Source: DAOTXN01 sp034435435
GTDB taxonomy: Bacteria > Chloroflexota > Anaerolineae > S140-20
Reading direction: 5' to 3'
Assembly: GCA_034435435.1 (NCBI GenBank)
Contig: DAOTXN010000016.1
Coordinates: forward strand, 1 to 64,000
Length of the DNA: 64,000 nucleotides
Of the stretch, positions 57,608 through 64,000 are shown piece by piece; positions within the stretch are counted from its first letter, which is position 1, and each line of letters begins with the position of its first letter. The notes beneath the pieces were generated by a model. That model worked only from the letters and a program-made list of their open reading frames with translations, ran no database searches and was not told the DNA's origin. Made by a program: the position numbers and the translations under genes.

Positions 57608-59896
57608 ATGCGCAGCAGGGAAAAATTCTGGACCGTGACGGCCACACTCTTTTTGCTGTGGGCGCTCTTTGCCCAGGCGTTGGGCGTGGCCCGCGCCACC
57701 TCCATCACCTTCGACGAAGGCCCGCACCTGGCTGTAGGCTACGCCACCCTACGGACGCGCGACTTGCGTCTGCAACCGGTCCACATCCACCCGCCGCTGG
57801 CGAACATACTGGCTGCCGCGCCGCTTTTGCTCGATCCCGACCTGCCCGACCCGCGCGCGATAGACGGCTGGGAGATCAACAGCCTGTCGGCTATCACCGA
57901 CGCCGTCGTGTGGCAAAATCCGCACCCGGCCCGGCTGGCCTTCGCCGGGCGGCTGCCTATCATCCTGCTCACTATGCTGGCGGGGGTGTTGGTCTGGCGT
58001 TGGGCGGCCGACCTGCCCCCCCTCAATCCCCCCCGCTCTGCGGGGGGGAAGGGATGGGGGGGCCTGCTCGCCCTTGCGCTGTACACCCTCGACCCCAATA
58101 TTCTCGCCCACGGCTCGCTCATCACCACCGACATGGCCGTGACGCTTTTTGGTCTGGCGGCGCTTTTCTTGCTGCACCGCCACCTGCGTCGCCCCACTCG
58201 CGCGCGCCGGGTCGGGATGGGATTGGCGCTGGGAATGGGGCTGGCGAGCAAGGTTTCCGCCGTGTTGCCGGTGCTGGTCGTGGGAATAGTGTTGTTGCTC
58301 AAACGGCGGCGGCGGGGATGGTGGGATGGGCTGGTCATCGGACTGGTCACTCTATTGACTTTGTGGGCCGCATACAGCTTTGAGCTGCACCCGTTCCCCC
58401 TGGCGACCCACGTCGAAATCTACCGCTCGCTCCAGGAGCACTATAACCTGGGCCATCCCGCATTCCTGATGGGCCAGAACAGCGACACGGGCTGGTGGAT
58501 CTATTTTCCGGTGGCCTTTATCATCAAAACGCCGTTGCCCGTGCTGCTTCTTTTGGGCGCAGCGGTGTGGACGCTTCTTTTCCGTCGCCATCGGTCCGTC
58601 GATTTGACGCTATCAGCCTATCCGATCCTCTATGCCTTTACCTCCCTTTTTAGCTCGGTCAACATCGGCTATCGCCACCTGCTGCCCGTGCTACCCTTTC
58701 TCTACATCTTTATCGGGAGTAGGGAGTCACTTGCGCCTGCGCGCAGTGCAGGTGATGGAGTAAGGAGTAAGGCATCCGCTTCACGTTTCACGTTTCACGT
58801 TTCACGTTTCACGCTTTACGTCTTACTCGCCTGGCTCGCCCTCGGCGCGGCCCGCGTCTACCCTTACCCGTTGACCTTTTTCAACGAACTGGCCGGCGGT
58901 CCCGCTGGCGGATACCGCTGGCTGGTGGACTCGAATCTGGATTGGGGGCAGAATCTGTGGGATCTGCGCGATTGGATGCGCGAAAACGAGGTGGAGCGGG
59001 TCTACTACAGTCACTATAGCCCCGCCCGCCCCGAAAGCTATGGGATAACCGCCGACCGGTTGCCGCCCGACCCACACGCCGCGCCCTTTGCGCCGCTCGA
59101 CCCGGCCCCCAGCTGGTACGCCATCGGCGCGACCACGCTGCAGGGCGTCTACACACCCGACGTGAACACCTATGCCTGGTTTCGGAGCCGCAAACCGGAT
59201 GCTGTGTTGGGGCACGCGCTGTTTCTGTATCACGCGCCGGAACGCCCTGCCCCCGACTGGGCCGCCGTTTGCTTCGGCTTCCCACTGGACGAACGGCAGA
59301 TTCGAGCCGGCTTTGGCTCACCGGATTTGCGCCCGGTCTATTACGACTGTTCCGCGAGTCAAGTTTACCCGGCGGGCGACGCCGGACGCTTCCTGTTGCT
59401 GCCCGACGCCGAACGGCCTGCCGGCGCGTCGCTGGACCTGCAAGCCCGTCACGCCGACGGGACGCCGGCCTACGTCGTGCTGGTGGCCGGGGAGCCGCCC
59501 GCGCCAGAGCAAAGCAAGATAACCACGCTCGATGGCCCGCTGACCTTTCTAGGTTACGACGTGTCCCAAATCAAGGCCCGCCCCGGCCAGACCGTCCTCC
59601 TGCGTACCTACTGGCGGGTCGAGGGTGCGCCGGGTCGGCCTCCGTCGCTCATGGCCCACCTGGTCGGGCCGGACGGCGCGCCCATCGCCGTGGGCGACGG
59701 GCTGGGCTTTCCGGTCGAACAGTGGCAGCCGGGCGATCTCATTGTGCAATATCACCGCCTGGCAGCGCCAAGAAACACCCTCCCCGGCGATTACTGGCTG
59801 CAAACCGGCGCCTACTGGCTCGACACCGGCGAACGCTGGTCAACGCCCTCCGGCGGCGACGTCATCGTCTTGGACAAGATCACCATTCTGGATTAA
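57608..59896 (+). CDS. GT39/PMT-like membrane glycosyltransferase
   Basis: A protein of 762 aa from ATG 57608 (1 nt after the previous stop; a GTG at 57599 is an alternative). The GT-C motif ITFDEGPHLAVGY, HIHPPLANILAA, WWIYFPVAFIIKTPLPVLLLL, NIGYRHLLPVLPFLYIF and LVDSNLDWGQNLWDL are strongly GT39-like. The C-terminal part holds the shared beta-domain (WQPGDLIVQYHRLAAPRNTLPG). It is a paralogue of the partial gene at 62122. Two in-frame repeat insertions: a C/G palindrome at 58016-58062 and a composite at about 58718-58814 with five TTCACGT heptamers. Confidence 0.85.
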   Translation: MRSREKFWTVTATLFLLWALFAQALGVARATSITFDEGPHLAVGYATLRTRDLRLQPVHIHPPLANILAAAPLLLDPDLPDPRAIDGWEINSLSAITDAVVWQNPHPARLAFAGRLPIILLTMLAGVLVWRWAADLPPLNPPRSAGGKGWGGLLALALYTLDPNILAHGSLITTDMAVTLFGLAALFLLHRHLRRPTRARRVGMGLALGMGLASKVSAVLPVLVVGIVLLLKRRRRGWWDGLVIGLVTLLTLWAAYSFELHPFPLATHVEIYRSLQEHYNLGHPAFLMGQNSDTGWWIYFPVAFIIKTPLPVLLLLGAAVWTLLFRRHRSVDLTLSAYPILYAFTSLFSSVNIGYRHLLPVLPFLYIFIGSRESLAPARSAGDGVRSKASASRFTFHVSRFTLYVLLAWLALGAARVYPYPLTFFNELAGGPAGGYRWLVDSNLDWGQNLWDLRDWMRENEVERVYYSHYSPARPESYGITADRLPPDPHAAPFAPLDPAPSWYAIGATTLQGVYTPDVNTYAWFRSRKPDAVLGHALFLYHAPERPAPDWAAVCFGFPLDERQIRAGFGSPDLRPVYYDCSASQVYPAGDAGRFLLLPDAERPAGASLDLQARHADGTPAYVVLVAGEPPAPEQSKITTLDGPLTFLGYDVSQIKARPGQTVLLRTYWRVEGAPGRPPSLMAHLVGPDGAPIAVGDGLGFPVEQWQPGDLIVQYHRLAAPRNTLPGDYWLQTGAYWLDTGERWSTPSGGDVIVLDKITILD
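58016..58062. repeat. In-frame C7/G7 palindrome
   Basis: CCCCCCCGC (58028-58036) and GCGGGGGGG (58040-58048) pair perfectly around TCT, and the outer C7/G7 runs extend the stem. Translated as PPLNPPRSAGGKGWGG between two membrane segments. Confidence 0.75.
58780..58814. repeat. Heptamer array TTCACGT, five units
   Basis: Perfect TTCACGT x4 plus TTCACGC, in frame, coding SRFTFHVSRFT. GGAGTAG/GGAGTAA heptamers and a CACTTGC...GCAGGTG palindrome lie just upstream (about 58718-58772). Confidence 0.85.
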
Positions 59897-59925
59897 AATC
59901 ACGCATCACGTTTCACGAGGAGACT

Positions 59926-60312
59926 ATGGCAACCTTTTTAGACACCCCTCTCGGTCAATGGACCGGCATCCTGATCGCCGTGCTCACCGGCGGCGTGGCC
60001 CAGACCATGATGAAATTGGGCACCGACCGGGTGGGTAAATTCGGCGAGACCCCGGCGTTGGAATACCTGTTGCGCTTGTTGACCCACCCGTTCGTGCTGC
60101 TGGCGATTCTGGCTTATGGATTTGGCGTCATCTTTTACATGTTCCTGCTCTCGCGGCTGGACCTGAGCTACCTGTACCCGGCGATGGTGGCATTGGGGCT
60201 GGTGCTAGCCACGCTTATCTCGGCGACAATCTTGGGTGAGCACATCTCGCTGGTGCGGTTGAGCGGCATCGTCGTGGTCATTGCGGGCGTTTTTTTGGTC
60301 GGCAAGAGTTAG
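59926..60312 (+). CDS. Small four-helix EamA/SMR-like membrane protein
   Basis: A protein of 128 aa from ATG 59926 (GAGGA upstream, following an ACGCATCACGTTTCACG heptamer leader). Four helices: ILIAVLTGGVAQTMMKLG, FVLLAILAYGFGVIFYMFLL, LYPAMVALGLVLATLISATIL and LSGIVVVIAGVFLVGK, with LSRLDLSYLYPAMVAL and LGEHISLVRLSG as in ArnE/ArnF and EamA half-size transporters. Between glycosyltransferases and just before a GT2 gene, a flippase role for polyprenyl-phosphate-linked sugar is plausible. Confidence 0.78.
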   Translation: MATFLDTPLGQWTGILIAVLTGGVAQTMMKLGTDRVGKFGETPALEYLLRLLTHPFVLLAILAYGFGVIFYMFLLSRLDLSYLYPAMVALGLVLATLISATILGEHISLVRLSGIVVVIAGVFLVGKS

Positions 60313-60314
60313 CG

Positions 60315-61043
60315 ATGAACTTGTCTATCGTCATTCCCTGTTACAACGAAGCCCAAAACGTTCCTTTCATCGCCGAACAATTGTTCCCGATGGTAGAACA
60401 ATGGAGCCAGAACGGTGCAGTTCAGGTCGTCCTGGTGGATGACGGCAGCACCGACGACACGCTGGCGCGCCTGCACGAATTGGCGGGGGACCGCCCCTGG
60501 GTGCAAGTGGTGAGCCACGGGCAGAATCGCGGGCTGGGGGCCGCCGTGCGCACCGGTTTTGCTCACGCGCAGGGCGACGTGATCGTCACCACCGACAGCG
60601 ACGGCACCTACCCCTTTGCCGAAATTCCCCGATTACTGGAGCGCCTGACACCCGACGTGGACATCGTCGTCGCTTCACCATATCATCCGCAAGGCCGCGT
60701 GGAGGGCGTCGCGGTCTACCGGCTGGTGTTGAGCCAGGGCGCGTCGCTGCTCTATCGGCTCTTGTTGGACTGGCGCTTGCATACCTACACTTCTCTGTTT
60801 CGAGCCTATCGCCGCCAGGTCGTAGAGCGGGTCCCCTCGGATGCGAATGGCTTTTTGATGCCTGCCGAATTCCTGGCCCATGCCATCCTGCTGGGTTGCC
60901 GGGTGGTCGAATATCCCACCGTGCTGCACGTGCGCCGCCACGGACAGTCCAAGGCGCGGGTGGCCCGCATCGTCTTGGCCCATTTGCGCTTTCAGGCCAG
61001 ACTGTTGTGGCGTCGCCTCACCCATCAACGCCTTACACCATGA
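60315..61043 (+). CDS. GT2 polyprenyl-phosphate glycosyltransferase (DPM1-like)
   Basis: A protein of 242 aa. SIVIPCYNEAQNVPFIAEQL, VLVDDGSTDDTLARL, the DxD motif DSDGTYP and the acceptor loop YRLLLDWRLHTYTSLFRAYRR are those of dolichol-/undecaprenyl-phosphate sugar synthases. No C-terminal membrane helices, as in soluble DPM1 types. It transfers a sugar from a nucleotide donor to polyprenyl phosphate, making the donor for the GT-C enzymes nearby. It starts 2 nt after the 4-TM gene and overlaps wecB by 4 nt. Confidence 0.9.
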   Translation: MNLSIVIPCYNEAQNVPFIAEQLFPMVEQWSQNGAVQVVLVDDGSTDDTLARLHELAGDRPWVQVVSHGQNRGLGAAVRTGFAHAQGDVIVTTDSDGTYPFAEIPRLLERLTPDVDIVVASPYHPQGRVEGVAVYRLVLSQGASLLYRLLLDWRLHTYTSLFRAYRRQVVERVPSDANGFLMPAEFLAHAILLGCRVVEYPTVLHVRRHGQSKARVARIVLAHLRFQARLLWRRLTHQRLTP

Positions 61044-62113
61044 AAGTCCTCACGCTGGTCGGCACCCGCCCTGAATTGATCAAACTGTCAGCGGTGATTC
61101 CGTTACTGGCGACAGCCTTTGATCACCGGCTGGTTCATTCGGGGCAGCATTACAGCTACGAAATGGACGCCATTTTTTTCGAGGAATTACATCTGCCTCT
61201 TCCCGACCACCGCATGGACGTCGGTTCTGGCTCCCACGGCGAGCAAACGGCCCGTCTGCTCACCCACTTTGAGCGGATATTGCTGGACGAAAAACCCGCT
61301 GCCGTTGTGATCTTGGGCGACACCAACACCACACTGGCCGGGGCGCTCACCACGGCCAAGCTGCACGTTCCGTGCGTTCATTTGGAAGCCGGTTGCCGCT
61401 CTTTTAACCGGCACATGCCTGAAGAGATCAACCGGCTCGTGGCCGACCACGTGTGCACCTGGTGCTTTACACCTGGCGAACGGGAACGGGCCAACCTGCT
61501 GGCAGAGGGCATCCCGCCGGAACGGATTTTCGTGGTCGGCTCCACGGCCATTGACGCCTGTTTGCGTAATCGCGCCTTGGCGAGCAAGCCACTGGCGATG
61601 GACGGGTCTATTCTTCTTACTCTGCACCGCGCCGAAAATACAATTCCTGCGACATTGCGTGATATTCTGCGGGCCATCAACCACCTGGCCGAGCGCTGGC
61701 CGTTTGTCTTTCCGGTTCATCCCCGCACGCACAAGGTACTGGACGATTTGATGCAGGGATCAGCCTGTCTAGAATTACATCCCAGCATCCGTCTGATCGA
61801 GCCGGTAGGCTATCTGGACATGTTGCAGCTCATCGCCAACGCTCACGCCGTGATGACCGATTCGGGGGGGCTGCAAGAGGAGGCAGCGACGCTGAATACG
61901 CCTGTGCTTGTCGTGCGCAACGAAACCGAGTGGGTTTATCTGGTCGAAGCAGACGCGGCAGCCCTGGTCGGCAACACGTTTGAATCTATTGTCGAAAAAG
62001 CGACGCCGCTTTTGGCCCAGGGACGCGCCGCCTTTGGTCGGATAGACATCACACCGCAACAGGGCGCATCCGAGCGCATCGTTGCCACCCTCCAGACATT
62101 ACTGGCCTCGTGA
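61040..62113 (+). CDS. wecB: UDP-N-acetylglucosamine 2-epimerase (non-hydrolysing)
   Basis: A protein of 357 aa from ATG 61040, overlapping the GT2 stop (ATGA). GTRPELIKLSAVIPLL, VILGDTNTTLAGALTT, CVHLEAGCRSFNRHMPEEINR, TLHRAENT, VHPRTHKVL and TDSGGLQEEAATLNTPVLVVRNETE are all present, so the enzyme should be active. It converts UDP-GlcNAc to UDP-ManNAc for cell-surface polysaccharide or glycoprotein glycans. The tight coupling with GT2 supports a common pathway. Confidence 0.93.
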   Translation: MKVLTLVGTRPELIKLSAVIPLLATAFDHRLVHSGQHYSYEMDAIFFEELHLPLPDHRMDVGSGSHGEQTARLLTHFERILLDEKPAAVVILGDTNTTLAGALTTAKLHVPCVHLEAGCRSFNRHMPEEINRLVADHVCTWCFTPGERERANLLAEGIPPERIFVVGSTAIDACLRNRALASKPLAMDGSILLTLHRAENTIPATLRDILRAINHLAERWPFVFPVHPRTHKVLDDLMQGSACLELHPSIRLIEPVGYLDMLQLIANAHAVMTDSGGLQEEAATLNTPVLVVRNETEWVYLVEADAAALVGNTFESIVEKATPLLAQGRAAFGRIDITPQQGASERIVATLQTLLAS

Positions 62114-62121
62114 AGGCGCCC

Positions 62122-64000
62122 ATGGCACGCATCACGCATCACGTTTTACGTTTCACATTACTACTTTTCTTTTTCGCTCAGGCCCTCACCGCCGCCACTC
62201 AAACCTCGCTCACCAGCGACGAAGGCCCGCAACTGACCAGCGGCTATTCGTATCTCGTCACCGGCGATCCGCACCTGATCGAGTTCGACGGCCATCCGCC
62301 CCTGGCCAAAGTGATCAACGCCTTGCCGCTGCTGCTCGCGCCCGACCTCGGCTCGCCGGCCGACGTCCCCGCCTGGCAGTCCGACGACCCCATCAGTCTG
62401 GTATGGGTCGCCGAGCAGTTTTTTTATCCCTATCGCCCGCTCGACCGATTGGTCGTGGCGACGCGCGTGCCGGTAGTTTTGCTGGGCGTTCTGCTGGCGG
62501 CGCTGGTCTATCGCTGGGCGAACGACCTGTTTGGGTCGAGGGGCGGGCTGCTCGCGTTGTCGCTGGTCACGTTTGACCCCAACCTGCTGGCCCACGCCGG
62601 CCTGGCGACCAACGACCTGGCCGTTACTGTGGCCTGTTTTGCGGCCATGTTTACCTTTTGGCGCTTTCTGCGCCGCCCTACCCTGCGCCGCGCCTTGCTG
62701 TCCGGCCTCGTTTTGGGCCTGGCGCAAGGCGCCAAACTCAACGCTTTGCTCCTCCTGCCCACCCAGGCTCTCCTGGCCCTGGTCTACTTGCAAATCCTAA
62801 ACCCCAAACCCCGAATTCCGTCTTTTGTCCTTCGTCTTTCGTCCATCTGGCTCCTCGCCGCTCTCACCCTGTGGGCTACCTATGGCTTTGAGCTGCGCAC
62901 GTTACCCGGCTGGCCTCTCCCGCTGCCTGCCGGCACCCATCTCTTGTTGTGGGAACGCGTGACTGAAGCGACAGGGGGCGGACATCCTGGCTTTTTGATG
63001 GGCGAAATCTCGACCGAGGGCTGGTGGCACTATTTTCCGGTGGCCTTTGCCATCAAGACGCCGTTGCCAGCCTTGCTCGTGTTGTTAGGGGCGATGGTAG
63101 CCTTTGGCCTCGGCCACCGGCGAGGCTGGACAAACGAAATGGCGCTGGGCATATTCCCCCTTTTGTACGCCGCCGTGACGATTTTCAGCCGCTTGAACAT
63201 CGGCTATCGGCATGTGTTGCCGGTCTTGCCCTTTCTCTTCGTCTCAGCGGGACGAGTGGCAAATTTATCTCGTGTCCCGTCTTTTGTCGTTCGTCTTTCG
63301 TCTTTTGTCCTGTTGATCTGGCTGGCAATCGGGACGCTCCAGATTCACCCTCACTACCTGGCCTTTTTCAACGAACTGGTCGGCGGGCCGGACCAGGGGT
63401 ATCATTATCTGGTAGACTCGAATACCGATTGGGGACAGGCGCTCAAGGCGCTCCACCGTTATCTGGAAAAAGAGGGCATCCATCAGGTGCGCCTTTCGAC
63501 CTACATCGAGTACGGCCCAGCCTTTGAAGCTTATGGCCTGAACGTTGACCCGCTACCGCCGTTGCACGCCGCGCCGGGTCTCCTACCCAGCCGCTTCAAT
63601 CCGCCAGCGGGCGTGTACGCCATCAGCAGCACGACTTTGCAGGGCATTTTCACCATCGATCCCGAAATGTACGACTGGTTCCGCCATCGTGAGCCAGACG
63701 CCCGCATCGGCCACGTGATGCTGCTCTACCGCGTGCGCGAGCCGGACGTGCGCCCGACCTGGGTGGCGCAGTGCTTCGTCCCGGTGGCGCCGTTGTCGCC
63801 TCTGGTCCTCGGCGAGGGCTTTGGGCGACCCGGTCTGCGCGAAGCCCAATTCGACTGCACCACGAGTTGGTTGATCCCGGCCGGGGGCCGCCCGTCGGGA
63901 TGGTACGTGCTGGCCCGCGAGACCGCCCGGCGAGACGATGCCTTTATACGGGCCCAATTGGCTCCGCTCCATTTGAGCTTTGAACAGACCCGCCCCGGCG
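62122..64000 (+). CDS. GT39/PMT-like membrane glycosyltransferase, partial at window end
   Basis: An open frame of 626 codons from ATG 62122 to the window edge without a stop; the C-terminus is missing. TSDEGPQLTSGYSYL is the GT-C acidic motif; HPPLAKVINALPLL, WWHYFPVAFAIKTPLPALLVLL, NIGYRHVLPVLPFLFV and LVDSNTDWGQALKAL match its paralogue at 57608-59896. The N-terminal helix starts in heptamer-like sequence (ACGCATCACGCATCACG). In-frame heptamers at 62823-62843 and 63282-63309 code SFVLRLSS and SFVVRLSSFVL. Confidence 0.85.
   Translation, partial: MARITHHVLRFTLLLFFFAQALTAATQTSLTSDEGPQLTSGYSYLVTGDPHLIEFDGHPPLAKVINALPLLLAPDLGSPADVPAWQSDDPISLVWVAEQFFYPYRPLDRLVVATRVPVVLLGVLLAALVYRWANDLFGSRGGLLALSLVTFDPNLLAHAGLATNDLAVTVACFAAMFTFWRFLRRPTLRRALLSGLVLGLAQGAKLNALLLLPTQALLALVYLQILNPKPRIPSFVLRLSSIWLLAALTLWATYGFELRTLPGWPLPLPAGTHLLLWERVTEATGGGHPGFLMGEISTEGWWHYFPVAFAIKTPLPALLVLLGAMVAFGLGHRRGWTNEMALGIFPLLYAAVTIFSRLNIGYRHVLPVLPFLFVSAGRVANLSRVPSFVVRLSSFVLLIWLAIGTLQIHPHYLAFFNELVGGPDQGYHYLVDSNTDWGQALKALHRYLEKEGIHQVRLSTYIEYGPAFEAYGLNVDPLPPLHAAPGLLPSRFNPPAGVYAISSTTLQGIFTIDPEMYDWFRHREPDARIGHVMLLYRVREPDVRPTWVAQCFVPVAPLSPLVLGEGFGRPGLREAQFDCTTSWLIPAGGRPSGWYVLARETARRDDAFIRAQLAPLHLSFEQTRPG
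63282..63309. repeat. Heptamer array TTTTGTC/GTTCGTC/TTTCGTC
   Basis: Four units in frame, coding FVVRLSSFV at a loop-helix boundary. A three-unit version (TTTTGTC, CTTCGTC, TTTCGTC) lies at 62823-62843 in the same gene. Confidence 0.82.

Noticed and set aside
59269..59925. Long N-terminal extension of the small 4-TM gene
   Set aside because: The extension is an out-of-frame read of the preceding glycosyltransferase gene; ATG 59926 has its own GAGGA box and gives a normal four-helix protein.

Overview
The window looks like a stretch of a GC-rich chromosome from a Chloroflexota bacterium of Anaerolineae type. The evidence is indirect: lipoproteins with TPR repeats and beta-propellers, a SARP/NB-ARC/TPR giant regulator, runs of GT-C glycosyltransferases with fused extracellular beta-domains, an infC-rpmI-rplT operon, non-pyrrolysine MttB methyltransferases, and very many short dispersed repeats (heptanucleotide arrays, REP-like palindromes, a MITE pair). 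No rRNA, tRNA, CRISPR array, integrase or complete insertion sequence was seen.

Layout. 0.1-5.9 kb (minus): a TPR gene remnant, a double beta-propeller lipoprotein, a TPR lipoprotein and two tiny genes, one of them frameshifted. 6.1-9.2 kb (plus): SARP-type regulator with its own promoter. 9.2-18.7 kb: an MFS transporter with an inserted beta-domain (minus), then formate dehydrogenase parts (catalytic subunit, iron-sulfur subunit and a NuoE-NuoF fusion, all minus) separated by a GNAT acetyltransferase, a ykkC-type riboswitch controlling an EamA transporter (plus), a DUF4332 protein and two copies of one MITE. 18.8-22.2 kb (plus): sdhCDAB. 22.3-41.5 kb (minus): 17 consecutive co-oriented genes, running from a GntR/UTRA regulator with a clear promoter and operator, through two MttB-like methyltransferases, a PHP hydrolase, a nucleotidyltransferase, a CBS protein and a dimethylglycine/sarcosine dehydrogenase, to transaldolase, a small protein plus retropepsin-like protease pair, transketolase, rpiA, class II aldolase, an aminotransferase, a CbbY-like HAD phosphatase, an MFS transporter and a coiled-coil protein. 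41.5-42.8 kb (plus): infC (apparently with an ATT start), rpmI and rplT. 42.8-46.6 kb: a nucleotidyltransferase-like gene whose end is triplicated in a 92-bp tandem repeat, then an RNA methyltransferase and a TPR lipoprotein on the other strand. 46.7-64 kb (plus): a glycosylation block of tightly packed or overlapping genes, with six GT-C/GT39-like or related membrane proteins, a nitrilase-fold hydrolase, an EamA/SMR-like 4-TM protein, a GT2 polyprenyl-phosphate glycosyltransferase and UDP-GlcNAc 2-epimerase. The last gene runs off the window.

How the genes may work together. The MttB homologues and the dimethylglycine/sarcosine dehydrogenase point to demethylation of quaternary and tertiary amines. 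One-carbon units carried by tetrahydrofolate could end as formate, for which the NAD-linked formate dehydrogenase gives an outlet, and the neighbouring non-oxidative pentose phosphate enzymes rearrange sugar phosphates. This link is inference from gene order. The glycosylation block looks like a lipid-linked sugar system: GT2 loads a polyprenyl phosphate, the small membrane protein may flip it, and the GT-C enzymes transfer the sugar outside the cytoplasm.

The most notable observations are: a promoter - MITE - ykkC riboswitch - terminator - EamA transporter arrangement; in-frame heptanucleotide arrays and palindromes inside the GT-C genes; the ATT start of infC; the 92-bp triplication of a gene end; the duplicated ribosome-binding/start region before transaldolase, which creates a 16-codon leader ORF; and a C-terminal beta-domain shared by five consecutive membrane glycosyltransferase-type proteins.
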